DNA of 64,000 nucleotides, from NCBI RefSeq assembly GCF_041146875.1, contig NZ_JBFRXP010000011.1, positions 1 through 64,000 on the forward strand, given 5' to 3'. Below the pieces are notes generated by a model. The model had not been told where the DNA came from, did no database searches, and worked only from the letters and a program-made list of their open reading frames with translations. Every line of letters starts with the position of its first letter. The first letter of the stretch is position 1. The translations under genes were made by a program, and so were the position numbers. This document shows, in pieces, positions 50,586-60,147 of this stretch. This DNA is from Igneacidithiobacillus sp041146875. Its GTDB lineage: Bacteria; Pseudomonadota; Gammaproteobacteria; Acidithiobacillales; Acidithiobacillaceae.

Positions 50586-52460
50586 ATGGCAACGAGGAAT
50601 GCAGATTGGCTATCCCAGTATCGCCAGGGTGGTAAACTCCCCTCGCCTAAAGGTGTGTATCTGGAAGCATTACGGCTTCTGGAGCAAGAGGAAGTCGACA
50701 ATCGCGAACTTGTCCGAGTGCTGCAATCTGACCCGGCAACAAATGCGCGCCTCTTACAGCTCGCGAATGTCTCGATTCGGACGCGCTCACGCCCCATTGT
50801 AGCGGTTTCTGATGCAATTCTGGTTCTTGGACAAGCGCAAATTAAACGCCTGATTTTGGCGTTGGCTCTCATTCAATCGACCACTCCACGAGTGGCGGGT
50901 TTTGATTACAGCCGTTTCTGGACGCTTGCGCTGTTGTCGGCGTTGGCGGTGCGGGCAATGGCAGAGCAGCTTGGGCAGGTCAATTCAGACGAAATATTTG
51001 TCGTGGCGCTGTTAGCCAAAGTGGGAGAACTCGCCTTGGTGAGCTTGTTTTCCGAGAGTTATGTGGAATTGCTCGGCAACGCGTCGCCATCCGATGTTAA
51101 TGCGCGGTTGCGTGCGGAACGCCAGCAGTATGGCATCGACCATGACGAGTTATCTTCGTTGCTGGTAGAGGAATGGGGATTGCCGATGGTCTTCGTCGAG
51201 GCCGTATTTCATCAATCGCAGCCGGAGGCATTGGGCTCCTTTCCTGACGCGAGCCGGTCCCTTTTTCTTGCCCGCCTTCTCCGTCTCGGTCAGGGCATGG
51301 CGGGAATCTGTCTGCGCGAGAATACGCAACGATCGGATGACGCGGAGCAAATGGCCCTAGAGATTGCCAAGCTCGGCTTGGACGATATGCTCGTCCGCGA
51401 GCAAGTCTCGCGCCTGCTTTTGGGTTGGGAGTATTGGCAAAGTCTTTTGTTAGAAGCCGCTCCCTTGCTTTCGGAACCATTTGACTGGGATGGTTTGACG
51501 GGTCAGAAGGATGTTCGATCGACCGATTTTTCGCAGTTGCGGGTCGCCTGCCTCGCGAAGCAGAGCGAGTTACCGGTAGAGTGCGCAGAAATGATGTCAC
51601 TTTTAGATCTGCCGCTGGGAACGCTGCCAAATGCCAATGATGTCGCTGGTCTGGATTTGCTATTTATCCCCTACCAACCAAACAATGTTGAGTGGATAGC
51701 AGAGAATTTGACCGGCCTGGACCCGGTGCTCGGGCCATACGTCTTGCTCTTTGGCGAGAAGCTCGAGGCGCAGAGTGAGTCTGAATTGTTTCGCCTCGGC
51801 ATTGATGCGTACGAGTCCAAACCTCTCCAGTCTGAAAACATGCAAAAGCACTTGCAACTCGCTCAACGCCGTCGTGAGGCAAGGCAAAAATACCTGCACC
51901 GACAGCAGCGCATGCGCCGGTTCTCGGGCTCTTTGGTGGGCATCAATCGGGACTTGCGTCAAGCAGCGCTAACCGACCCGCTTACGAACCTGCGCAATCG
52001 TCGCTATGCTGACGAAAGGCTCGAGCAGGAATGGACGATTGCTGAACGGCATGACAAAAATCTAGCCCTGATGCTTCTTGATCTAGACAATTTTAAAAAT
52101 ATCAACGATTCACTTGGGCACGATGTTGGCGACGAGGTGCTCAGCAGAGTGGCGCGAGTTCTGGACGATTTTGCTCGCCATCAAGATATTCCCTGCCGTG
52201 TTGGCGGCGATGAGTTTTTGATTATTTGTCCGGAGACGGATGCTCTCGGTGTAAAGGTATTGGCGCAGCGAATTTGCGCGCGGTTGGCCGCCATAGAAAC
52301 GTGGACTGGCCTGCAGCATGATGTTTCGGTAAGTATTGGGGTCGCGAGCCGCGATGCGCAGATGTCTTGCGCAAAGGGCTTAATTCAAGCTGCTGATCAC
52401 GCTCTGTTTGAAGCGAAGCGGCAGGGGCGCAATCAGGTGGTGGAGTTTTCGCGCCCCTGA
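50586..52460 (+). CDS. HDOD-GGDEF protein, probable diguanylate cyclase
   Basis: 624 residues. An N-terminal HDOD domain (about 15-215; GGKLPSPKGVYLEALRLLE, LQSDPATNARLLQLAN) is followed by a degenerate receiver-like region (about 335-420) that has lost the acceptor Asp but keeps GIDAYESKPL. A short coiled coil leads to GGDEF (about 455-620) with an intact RVGGDEFLII and an inhibitory RxxD (RHQD) five residues ahead. It should make cyclic di-GMP with product inhibition. GAGG before the ATG is the binding site. It stands apart from the neighbouring genes after a terminator. Confidence 0.9.
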   Translation: MATRNADWLSQYRQGGKLPSPKGVYLEALRLLEQEEVDNRELVRVLQSDPATNARLLQLANVSIRTRSRPIVAVSDAILVLGQAQIKRLILALALIQSTTPRVAGFDYSRFWTLALLSALAVRAMAEQLGQVNSDEIFVVALLAKVGELALVSLFSESYVELLGNASPSDVNARLRAERQQYGIDHDELSSLLVEEWGLPMVFVEAVFHQSQPEALGSFPDASRSLFLARLLRLGQGMAGICLRENTQRSDDAEQMALEIAKLGLDDMLVREQVSRLLLGWEYWQSLLLEAAPLLSEPFDWDGLTGQKDVRSTDFSQLRVACLAKQSELPVECAEMMSLLDLPLGTLPNANDVAGLDLLFIPYQPNNVEWIAENLTGLDPVLGPYVLLFGEKLEAQSESELFRLGIDAYESKPLQSENMQKHLQLAQRRREARQKYLHRQQRMRRFSGSLVGINRDLRQAALTDPLTNLRNRRYADERLEQEWTIAERHDKNLALMLLDLDNFKNINDSLGHDVGDEVLSRVARVLDDFARHQDIPCRVGGDEFLIICPETDALGVKVLAQRICARLAAIETWTGLQHDVSVSIGVASRDAQMSCAKGLIQAADHALFEAKRQGRNQVVEFSRP

Positions 52461-52463
52461 GCG

Positions 52464-53423
52464 TCACTCGTTGCGCGGCCGAAAACTGCTTTCGGCAGCG
52501 AGCCTTTCCCAAAGTGCCTTTTCCGCCTCACTAATCTGTTTCGGGGCGACGATTTGCAAGACCGCGTAGAGATCTCCCGCCTTGTCGCCCTTGGGGGCGG
52601 GTAGCCCCTTAGCCCCCAGCCGCAATTTTTGCCCACTGCTACTCCCGGCTGGAACCTTCACCCGCAATTGTCCATCCAAAGTGGGTACCGACACCGAGGC
52701 GCCGAGTACGGCCTCCCAGGGGCTGATGGGCAGATCATGGTACAGATCCTTGCCCTCGGCACGGAATTGCGGATGTGGCGCATAGCGTACGCGTAGATAC
52801 AAATCGCCGTTTGGTCCGCCGCCTTGCCCCGGCTGCCCTTGCCCGCTCATGCGCAGACGCTGCCCTTCGGCGATGCCTGCTGGAATCTTTACACTCAGCT
52901 GACGTCGTTCCCGGTACATGCGTCCGTCTGGGCCATGGACCGGCACCTCCAAGGAGATCTCCCGTTTTGCCCCATGCAAGACATCCTCTAAAGGAATCTG
53001 TATCTCGGCTTCGCTGTCCTCACCGCGCGTGCGGAATGGTGCCCCGCCATGGGCACCGCGCCGCCCGCGCTGTTGGGCAAAAAGCTCCTCGAAGAAGTCG
53101 CTGAAGCCGCCAATGTCGGGGCCGCCCGCACTACCAGCGTGGCCGCCAGCAAAGCCGCCAGCAAAATTTTCCCAGCCTGGTGGCGGGCGAAAATCCTGGC
53201 CGGCGCGCCAATTACTGCCGAGTTGGTCGTAGGCGCGACGCTTTTCCGGATCCTTGAGAACCTCGTAGGCCTCTTGCAGGTCTTTGAAACGATCCTCGGC
53301 ATTGGCCTCTTTGCTAACGTCGGGATGATATTTGCGCGCCATTTTCCGATATGCGGATTTGATTGCGCCGGCATCGGCGTCGCGCGCCACCCCCAGGATC
53401 TGGTAGTAGTCTTTGTATTCCAA
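52464..53423 (-). CDS. cbpA: DnaJ-family co-chaperone CbpA
   Basis: 319 residues from TTG 53423 (LEYKDYYQILGV), preceded by GGGGGG; ATG 53441 would add six residues. The J domain (about 1-70) has the HPD motif in RKYHPDVSKEAN. A Gly/Phe-rich linker (about 75-130) follows, then two DnaJ C-terminal domains, with no zinc finger, as in CbpA. It stimulates DnaK ATPase and can bind DNA. The CbpM partner is not adjacent. It ends three bases from the convergent HDOD gene, so the two share a terminator region or none. Confidence 0.92.
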   Translation of the reverse strand: MEYKDYYQILGVARDADAGAIKSAYRKMARKYHPDVSKEANAEDRFKDLQEAYEVLKDPEKRRAYDQLGSNWRAGQDFRPPPGWENFAGGFAGGHAGSAGGPDIGGFSDFFEELFAQQRGRRGAHGGAPFRTRGEDSEAEIQIPLEDVLHGAKREISLEVPVHGPDGRMYRERRQLSVKIPAGIAEGQRLRMSGQGQPGQGGGPNGDLYLRVRYAPHPQFRAEGKDLYHDLPISPWEAVLGASVSVPTLDGQLRVKVPAGSSSGQKLRLGAKGLPAPKGDKAGDLYAVLQIVAPKQISEAEKALWERLAAESSFRPRNE

Positions 53424-53523
53424 GGGAACCCCCCGTATCATGCCGCGATGGCAACTGATGGACCTGATGCGACAGTGGGGGCGCAGCGGTGTTTTTTCAA
53501 GTCACCGGCGGGATGAGGCAAGC

Positions 53524-55650
53524 ATGGAGTTAAACGAACGGCAACGTGAGGCAGTATTGCTGGCACCAGGGCCGGCGCTGGTCCTGGCGGGCGCCGGTTC
53601 GGGCAAGACGCGCGTGCTCACCAGCCGCATTGCTTACTTGCTGGAAGATGGCCTGCACCCGGGGCAGATCCTGGCTGTGACCTTCACCAACAAGGCCGCG
53701 CGCTCCATGCGCGAGCGCCTGGCGGCCATGCTCGATATGGACCTGCGCAGCCTGTGGATGGGAACCTTTCATGGCATTGCCCATCGTCTACTGCGCATGC
53801 ACCACGAGGCAGTTGGCCTGCCAGCGCAGTTTGTTGTCCTCGATGCCGATGATAGCCAGCGCTTGGTACGCCGAGCCGTACGGGAATTGCAACTGGACGA
53901 AAAACACTGGCCTGCGCGGCAGATTGCCGGTCGCATCAGCCGCTGGAAAGACGGCGGGTTGGGGCCGCAAGATCTCTCTGGTGAGCGCTCCGTGCCGCCA
54001 CAGCTACTCGAGATCTATCAACGCTACGAGCTGCTACGTGAGCGCGCTGGTGCCCTGGATTTTGCTGACCTGCTCCTCTATGCCTTGCGCCTGTGGGACG
54101 ATGCGCAACTCCTGGCGCAGTATCAGGAGCGTTTTCAGCAGGTCTTGGTGGACGAATTTCAGGATACCAATGCCGTCCAATACCAATGGTTGCGACGCCT
54201 CGCCGAGACCCATAAAAACCTCTTTGTGGTTGGCGATGATGACCAATCGATTTATGCTTGGCGCGGGGCGGAAGTGGAAAATCTCTTTCGTTTTCAGCAC
54301 GATTTTCCGGCAGCGCGCTTGATTCGTCTCGAACAAAATTACCGCTCCACCGCGCCGATTTTGGCCGCCGCCAATGCCGTGATTGCCCAGAATACTGATC
54401 GTTTGGGCAAGACCCTGTGGACGGAGCGCAACGAAGGCAGTCCGGTGCAGCTCTATCGCGCGTACAACGAAGAGGATGAGGCGCGCTTTGTCGTTGCTCG
54501 CGTCGAGCACTGGGTGGTGGGCGGCGGTAAGCGTGCGGACTGCGCCATACTGTATCGTTCCAATGCCCAGTCACGGGTCTTTGAAGAGCAGCTCTTACGT
54601 GCCGGAATGCCCTACCGGGTCTACGGTGGCCTGCGCTTTTTTGAGCGCGCCGAGATCAAGGACGTGCTCGCCTATTTGCGCTTGGTCTTGCAGCGGCACG
54701 ACGATGCCGCCTTCGAGCGGGTGGTCAATGTGCCGGCGCGCGGCATTGGTGCCGTCACCATTGAGCGCCTGCGCAGCCTGGCCCGGGAGCGCGGCATCTC
54801 GCTGTGGCAGGCGGCGGGTGAGATAGTGCAGCCCAAACTCAACGGCTTTCTTACCCTCATCGATACGCTGGCTAAAGCCTGCGCAAACCAGGAACTCGAC
54901 GAGCAGGTACAGCTAGTGCTTGAGCAGATCCCCTTGCGTGACTGGCATGCGCGCGATGGTGATCGCGGTGAAGGGCGACTGGAGAACCTGGAGGAATTGA
55001 TCAACGCGGCGCGCAGTTTTACGATGCAGGATAGCTCTGATAGCTTGCGCGAATTGAGTCCGATCCCCGGCGACATGCTCAGTGAATTCCTCACCCACGC
55101 CGCCCTGGAGGCGGGAGAGGGTGGCGCCGAGGCCTGGGAAGATGCGGTACAACTGATGAGCTTGCATAGTGCCAAAGGCCTGGAGTTTGCCCAGGTCTTT
55201 CTGGTGGGGTTGGAGGAGGGGCTATTCCCGCACCAACGTTGTCTGGAAGACCCCGCGGGGCTCGCCGAGGAACGCCGCCTTTGTTATGTGGGAATGACCC
55301 GCGCCAGGCAGCAGCTGGTCCTCTGCCATGCCGAGAGCCGGCGTTTGCATGGCAGCGAACGTTTGGCGCTGGCATCACGTTTTTTGCGCGATCTGCCCAC
55401 GGAGGAGATCGAAGAGTTACGCCCGCGCGCACGGATCAGTCGGCCGCTGGCGCCCGCTATTCCGGCCGCGAGCAGTCGGCGCAGTGATTGCCCCTACCCC
55501 TTGGGCGGGCGCATTCGCCACCCCGTTTTTGGCGAAGGGACGGTGCTCGATTACGAGTCGGGTGGACGCCAGGGGCGGGTACAAATCCAGTTCAGTTCCG
55601 GTACCAAATGGCTGGCGCTGGGCATTGTGAGTCTGGAAAGACTATCCTGA
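53524..55650 (+). CDS. uvrD: DNA helicase II, UvrD
   Basis: 708 residues from ATG 53524 (GAGG before it); the frame is open further upstream but without similarity. Superfamily 1A motifs: Q motif LNERQREAVL, Walker A LAGAGSGKTRVLTSRIAYLL, Ia TFTNKAARSMRER, II VDEFQDTNAVQY, III GDDDQSIYAWRGA, IV LEQNYRST, V MSLHSAKGLEF, VI YVGMTRARQQL. The C-terminal Tudor-like RNAP-binding end (GGRIRHPVFGEGTVLDYE) matches UvrD rather than Rep. It unwinds DNA 3' to 5' in mismatch and excision repair. Confidence 0.95.
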   Translation: MELNERQREAVLLAPGPALVLAGAGSGKTRVLTSRIAYLLEDGLHPGQILAVTFTNKAARSMRERLAAMLDMDLRSLWMGTFHGIAHRLLRMHHEAVGLPAQFVVLDADDSQRLVRRAVRELQLDEKHWPARQIAGRISRWKDGGLGPQDLSGERSVPPQLLEIYQRYELLRERAGALDFADLLLYALRLWDDAQLLAQYQERFQQVLVDEFQDTNAVQYQWLRRLAETHKNLFVVGDDDQSIYAWRGAEVENLFRFQHDFPAARLIRLEQNYRSTAPILAAANAVIAQNTDRLGKTLWTERNEGSPVQLYRAYNEEDEARFVVARVEHWVVGGGKRADCAILYRSNAQSRVFEEQLLRAGMPYRVYGGLRFFERAEIKDVLAYLRLVLQRHDDAAFERVVNVPARGIGAVTIERLRSLARERGISLWQAAGEIVQPKLNGFLTLIDTLAKACANQELDEQVQLVLEQIPLRDWHARDGDRGEGRLENLEELINAARSFTMQDSSDSLRELSPIPGDMLSEFLTHAALEAGEGGAEAWEDAVQLMSLHSAKGLEFAQVFLVGLEEGLFPHQRCLEDPAGLAEERRLCYVGMTRARQQLVLCHAESRRLHGSERLALASRFLRDLPTEEIEELRPRARISRPLAPAIPAASSRRSDCPYPLGGRIRHPVFGEGTVLDYESGGRQGRVQIQFSSGTKWLALGIVSLERLS

Positions 55651-55672
55651 TGGAGAATACGGAGGGGCACAG

Positions 55673-56047
55673 ATGAGCACAGACGCGAACAGCAAGGCAT
55701 CGTGGATGGCGGTAGTCATTGTGATTCTTGCGTTGATCGTCCTCGTCGGATTTTTCTTTCTCTGGCTACAGCCTGCGGGACCTGGGGTCCAGCCAGTTGC
55801 CAAAACGGCAAGCACGGCATCGGTGTTGCAGTCGGTTAGCCCGACGAGTGGTGCGGTCTCGGTGCCTGACTTTGTGGTAGCACCAGGGATCTCGCAGGAG
55901 GGGACTCTCGAGGGCGCGATCGAGGGTCGCTGTGGCAATATTGCCTGGCAAAAGCTCGATCCGCAGGAGCTAAAGGAATTGCGTAAGCTGTGCCCGAAGC
56001 AAGCGGCTTCAGCTGGAGTGCAGGGGCAGAAACAGTCGCACCCGTAG
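55673..56047 (+). CDS. Small single-span membrane protein, unknown
   Basis: 124 residues with GGAGGGG ahead of the ATG, 22 bp after uvrD. One membrane segment (about 12-32, MAVVIVILALIVLVGFFFLW) near the N-terminus, then a Pro/Ser/Thr/Val-rich linker and a short domain (about 75-110) with two Cys (EGRCGNIAWQKL and LRKLCPKQ) that may form a disulfide in the periplasm. No family recognised. Its 3' end overlaps the convergent kinase gene by 39 bp. Confidence 0.6.
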   Translation: MSTDANSKASWMAVVIVILALIVLVGFFFLWLQPAGPGVQPVAKTASTASVLQSVSPTSGAVSVPDFVVAPGISQEGTLEGAIEGRCGNIAWQKLDPQELKELRKLCPKQAASAGVQGQKQSHP

Positions 56048-57283
56048 CCCGCTATCGGCCGCATTGTTGAATTGGATGGACCCCCCAAGCCGTTGCAGGA
56101 TGCGCTGCACGATGGCAATCCCCAGCCCGGTGCCGCCGCCGCGACCCGCCAAGGCAAAGGGTTTGCCGAGCATGGCCAGGTTTTCTGCAGAGATCCCTTC
56201 GCCATGATCGCGGACTTCAATGGCAACTCCGTTGTTTTCCGTCATCACCGCCAATTCGATTGGTGCCTTGCCATGGCGGCGGGCGTTTTCTACCAGGTTC
56301 TGCAGGACGCGCCGCAGGGCCACCGGAGTGACGGAAAGGTAAAGCGATTCCTGTGCTACTTCTTCACGCAGGAGAACATCATCGCCCTGTTGCGCGGCAA
56401 ACTGCCGCAGGAAGGCGAGCAGATCGATCTCTTCCGCAAGTTCCTCGCGGCCACTGCGGGCATAGTCGAGAAACTGGTGCAGGGTCTCATCCATTTCCCA
56501 CAGGTTATCAATCAGATCTTGCTGAATATCGGCCGCCTCTTTGGGGAGAAATTCGGCGAGCATACGCATGCGTGTCAGGGGTGTGCGCAAGTCGTGGGAG
56601 ACACCAAGCAAGACCATCTCGCGCTCTTCCGCTAGCTCATAGCGCTCGCGCAAGGCACTATTCAGTTCTCCAGCCAGGTGTTTGATGTCCTCTGGCCCTT
56701 CGATGGGCAATACCACCGGCCCTTCGCGACTCCGGTTGGCTTTGAGGCTGTGCACCAGGCGGCGCAGGGGGCCGGTGATTTGATGCACGATGAGGTAGGC
56801 GCCGAGTAGGGAGAGCAGCAGGATGGCGCTGAGCTTAAACCACTGCGGTGAGGGGCCCGGGGGGGGCTTGGGAATGGGCATGGCGACGGCGACATGGCTA
56901 TGGGGGTCGGGATCGATCCAGAGCAGGTGATGCCGACTGTCCTCCAATACCTGAGCATGGGGCCAACCCATGTCGTGTAGGAGTCGCTGCGCATTGCGCA
57001 TGATTGGGTTGTGCGGCGGGTTCCCGCTCATCTCGTCAACGGGGTAAAAGGCAATGCCAATTTTGGCCAGGCGCGGGGCAAGCCATTCCGCCTCGCCGAC
57101 ATCAAGGGCGCTGCTCAAGGTCAGGATCTGCGCCCAGCTTTGTGCCAGGTGACGCGCCTGCGGGTTGCCTAGATAGATGGTGAAGTACCAATACACAGCG
57201 AACTGGCTCATCAACAACAGCGCGCCAATCAGCAAAAATATCCGCCCGAATAGGGTGTCGGACCAGAGCCTCCAGAACTTCAC
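56009..57283 (-). CDS. EnvZ/CpxA-like sensor histidine kinase
   Basis: 424 residues. TM1 (about 13-33), a periplasmic loop (34-150), TM2 (about 155-175), HAMP, HisKA with the acceptor His in LLGVSHDLRTPLTRMRMLAE (about residue 233), and HATPase_c with NLVENARRHG, VRDHGEGI and GGTGLGIAIV. It is of the EnvZ/CpxA class and complete. It is last of a leftward three-gene operon with the regulator (4-bp overlap) and a Spy/CpxP-like protein, so envelope stress is a probable signal. Confidence 0.88.
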   Translation of the reverse strand: MKFWRLWSDTLFGRIFLLIGALLLMSQFAVYWYFTIYLGNPQARHLAQSWAQILTLSSALDVGEAEWLAPRLAKIGIAFYPVDEMSGNPPHNPIMRNAQRLLHDMGWPHAQVLEDSRHHLLWIDPDPHSHVAVAMPIPKPPPGPSPQWFKLSAILLLSLLGAYLIVHQITGPLRRLVHSLKANRSREGPVVLPIEGPEDIKHLAGELNSALRERYELAEEREMVLLGVSHDLRTPLTRMRMLAEFLPKEAADIQQDLIDNLWEMDETLHQFLDYARSGREELAEEIDLLAFLRQFAAQQGDDVLLREEVAQESLYLSVTPVALRRVLQNLVENARRHGKAPIELAVMTENNGVAIEVRDHGEGISAENLAMLGKPFALAGRGGGTGLGIAIVQRILQRLGGSIQFNNAADSGLRVRLFLPLHSS

Positions 57284-58020
57284 GCGGGTTTATCCGGACT
57301 CCCGGCATCGGGAACGAAGACGTAGCCGCGTCCCCATACCGTTTGTAGGTAGCGCGGTTTGCTCGAGTCGTCTTCGATCAGGCGGCGCAGGCGCGACACG
57401 AAGACATCAATTCCTCGCGGGCCAGGGATGTCCTCGCTATGGCCGTGAATCATGCCCAGAAGTTTGTCGCGCGACAGGGTCTGCCAGGGATGTTCGGCGA
57501 GGGCACGCAGCAATGCAAATTCGGTTTCGGTGATGTCGATTTCCTGATCGCCACGGTACAGGCGACGGTAGTCGAGGGCGAGATGAAACGGACCAAAATC
57601 GATGGCGCCGGGGCTCGGCTCGACGGTACCGCTGTCCTGACTGCGTCGCAGGACGGCGCCGATGCGGGCAAGGAGCTCTGCAGGCTCAAAGGGCTTGGCG
57701 ACATAGTCATCGGCGCCAATGGAGAGGCCCTGGATGCGATCATCCAGGTCTCCGCGGGCGGTGAGCATGATGATGGGCAGCAACGACTCCTGATCGCGCA
57801 GTCGCTCGCAGATCTGAAAACCATCCTCACCGGGCATCATTACGTCGAGGAGCAGGAGATCGTAGCGCTCCCGCTCCAACAGCCGGTCCATCTGCGCCGC
57901 CGAAGCGGCGCCATGAACCGTGTAGCCCTGAGACTCCAGGTAACGCGTCAGAATGGTGCGCAACTTGGCGTCATCATCCACCAACAAGATGCGGGCGCTA
58001 GTACTCACGGTTTGTGCCAT
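57280..58020 (-). CDS. OmpR/CpxR-like response regulator
   Basis: 246 residues from ATG 58020. Receiver domain with VDDDAKL, acceptor Asp in LLLLDVMMPGEDG, MLTARG and YVAKPFEPAELLAR. Winged helix with LSRDKLLGMIHG, GIDVFVSRLRRLIEDD and TVWGRGYVFVP. It matches the OmpR group. It starts 16 bp inside the end of the Spy/CpxP-like gene and ends inside the start of its kinase, so all three are coupled. The divergent efflux operon is a likely target (inference). Confidence 0.9.
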   Translation of the reverse strand: MAQTVSTSARILLVDDDAKLRTILTRYLESQGYTVHGAASAAQMDRLLERERYDLLLLDVMMPGEDGFQICERLRDQESLLPIIMLTARGDLDDRIQGLSIGADDYVAKPFEPAELLARIGAVLRRSQDSGTVEPSPGAIDFGPFHLALDYRRLYRGDQEIDITETEFALLRALAEHPWQTLSRDKLLGMIHGHSEDIPGPRGIDVFVSRLRRLIEDDSSKPRYLQTVWGRGYVFVPDAGSPDKPA

Positions 58021-58523
58021 CCTCCCCAATGCGGGCCTTTTTCCATCTTCGCATAAATTGCCGTTACTTTCTGCCATTGCTCTGCATTCAACAGTTTGTG
58101 CACGAAAGCGACTTGTGCGATTCCGCGTTGTAGCATCGCCTGATGATCGGCCAACACAGCGGTTTCTAACGGTTTTAGCGCATTGTCCGGTTCACCGCGC
58201 AGGAGGGCAGTTTGCAGCGCGCGGTTATGACTGCGCATGGTTTCCATTTGTGACTGCCACTGACCTTTCTGTTCCTTGCGCCAAGTCTCCAGTTGGGTCT
58301 CCAGCTGCGGGCTAAGTTTGAGCTCCACGGCGTGGCGCCAAACGATGGGCAGGAGCATAGGCACCGGGGCGTTCTTCATCATCCACTCAGCGCGCGGGCC
58401 GCCGTGCATAGGGCCCTGCATCGGTCCGTGTGCTGGAGGTGGTGGCATGTCTGCCGCGATGCTGGCGACGGGTGCCAGAGCCAGAGCTGACCAGGTAAAG
58501 AGCGAAAGCATGGTTTTGCGCAT
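58005..58523 (-). CDS. Periplasmic Spy/CpxP-like protein
   Basis: 172 residues from ATG 58523, with GGAGGTG six bases before. The signal peptide (about 1-23, ending ASIAA) is followed by a Pro/His/Met-rich stretch (about 25-45, PPPPAHGPMQGPMHGG) that could bind metal ions. An all-helical region comes next, with two LTxxQ-like motifs (LSPQLETQLETWRKEQ and LLNAEQWQKV). This is the pattern of Spy/CpxP chaperones or adaptors that dampen a CpxA-type sensor. First gene of the operon, so it may be a feedback inhibitor of the kinase. An earlier frame start at 59120 lies in the divergent gene and is rejected. Confidence 0.75.
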   Translation of the reverse strand: MRKTMLSLFTWSALALAPVASIAADMPPPPAHGPMQGPMHGGPRAEWMMKNAPVPMLLPIVWRHAVELKLSPQLETQLETWRKEQKGQWQSQMETMRSHNRALQTALLRGEPDNALKPLETAVLADHQAMLQRGIAQVAFVHKLLNAEQWQKVTAIYAKMEKGPHWGGWHKP

Positions 58524-58725
58524 AACGAGCACCTCCGAAAAATCGAGCGTAATTGCTCGAGGCTCAGAGTACGTGCGCCAGTGATACGAAAGCCAGTGAA
58601 AAATTCTTACAAAAATCAACACGTCCAGTTGCAGATGTACATAATTTATCCGTTGCCGAGTGGGTGCGCACAGCTCGGAAATCGTCGACAATACGGCAAA
58701 TTTCCGCGGACGAGATGCTGCAATC
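58524..58725. promoter_or_regulatory. Divergent promoter region between the Spy-like and TolC-like genes
   Basis: 202 bp with no gene. It must hold the promoters for both the stress operon and the efflux operon. AT-rich near 58590-58650. No clear repeat stands out. Confidence 0.5.
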
Positions 58726-60147
58726 ATGCGCTGGCAATGGATCTCTTTAGGCCTGTTTCTGTTGAGCGCCACCGCGCACGCGGGCGTTGGTGTGGCCTTT
58801 GACGATCCCTTTTTTACGGATAGCGGCCTGCCACAGCAACCGGGACAGGCTTGGCAGGGGGTGCCCAAGCAGTTGCCGGCCCTACCCGAGCCGCAAAGCT
58901 GGTCGGCTGCGCTCGCGGGCAAAACCTGGACTTTGCCCGAACTTAGCTCTTGGGCCTTGGCCCATAATCCGCAAACGGCGGCAGCCTGGGAGGGCTTGCG
59001 CGCGCAGGCAGCGGCCTTGGGCATGGCAGATAGCGCTTGGCTACCCTCGCTTACGCTCAGTACCAGTGCGTCGCGCCGCCAGGCGGTGTCTACGGCGGGC
59101 TTCAGTGTGCCGGCGCGCAATAGCGTGATGCCCAGCCTGAGCTTGAGTTACACCCTCTGGGACTTTGGCCTGCGCGCGGCCAAGACCGATGCCGCCCAGG
59201 CGCAGGAGTGGGTGGCGGGTTATACCCAGAACCAGACCCTGCAGACGGTCATTTTCAACGTTACCCAGGCCTATTATAAGCTCCTCGGCAATCAGGCCCT
59301 GCTGGCCGCCGATGCCAAGACCGTGGCAGAAAACCAGAAGGCCCTGGAGGCGGCGGAGGTGTTGCATCGTGCCGGGCAAGCCACCATTGGCGACCTCTAC
59401 CAGGCGCGGGCGTCCTTGGCTACGGCCCAGTCCACCTACGCTGCCCAGGAGCAGACGGTGCGCAGTAGTCAGGGTACCCTGGCCAGCGACTTGGGTCTGC
59501 CTACCAATAGTGTGATCCATATCGCGGCTTTGACCGCTGACAGTTCGTCGCCAGGTCAGCTGCGGCAGGGGGTGGATTCTCTGATGCATGCTGCGGAAAG
59601 TGCGAACCCGGCTCTGCAGCAGGCGCGCGCGCAGGTGGCCGTGGCCAACGCCAATATTCACTCTGCCCGCGCGCAAGGCTTACCTAGTTTGGGCGTGACG
59701 GGTTCTTATGGCTATCAGTTTCAGGGTGGATTTCAGCCCGGCGATACTTGGAGCGTGGGTCTGACGCTAACGGTCCCGCTCTTTACCGGCTTCAACAATC
59801 ATTATGCCGTGCGCCAGGCCGAGGCCACTGCGCGGCAAGACGCGGACACGCTGGCGGCGACGCGCAACAGCACCATGGCCAGTATCTGGCAGGATTATCA
59901 TGGTTTTCAGGGCGATCTGGCGGCCTATCCCGGCGCCAGTAGCAGTTTGGCCAATGCCCGTAAGGCCCGGGAAGTGGTGCTGGCGCAGTATAAGGTCGGG
60001 CAGGCGACCATTCAGGACGTGTTGCAGGCCGAATCTACCCTGGCCCAATCCCGCTATACCCTTATCGCCAATCTCGTTAATAGCTACGTGGCCCTGGCGC
60101 AGTTGAGTCAGGCCGTGGGCATGCCCGTGGGAGCAAAACAACCTTGA
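58726..60147 (+). CDS. TolC-like outer-membrane efflux protein
   Basis: 473 residues from ATG 58726. The signal peptide (about 1-20, LFLLSATAHA) is followed by the duplicated TolC/OEP layout: an Ala/Gln-rich helical barrel in two halves, seen as ETLQ-type repeats such as LLGNQALLAADAKTVAENQK and AREVVLAQYKVGQATIQDVL. It would form the outer-membrane channel of a tripartite pump. Its stop overlaps the TTG start of the membrane-fusion gene. Confidence 0.9.
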   Translation: MRWQWISLGLFLLSATAHAGVGVAFDDPFFTDSGLPQQPGQAWQGVPKQLPALPEPQSWSAALAGKTWTLPELSSWALAHNPQTAAAWEGLRAQAAALGMADSAWLPSLTLSTSASRRQAVSTAGFSVPARNSVMPSLSLSYTLWDFGLRAAKTDAAQAQEWVAGYTQNQTLQTVIFNVTQAYYKLLGNQALLAADAKTVAENQKALEAAEVLHRAGQATIGDLYQARASLATAQSTYAAQEQTVRSSQGTLASDLGLPTNSVIHIAALTADSSSPGQLRQGVDSLMHAAESANPALQQARAQVAVANANIHSARAQGLPSLGVTGSYGYQFQGGFQPGDTWSVGLTLTVPLFTGFNNHYAVRQAEATARQDADTLAATRNSTMASIWQDYHGFQGDLAAYPGASSSLANARKAREVVLAQYKVGQATIQDVLQAESTLAQSRYTLIANLVNSYVALAQLSQAVGMPVGAKQP

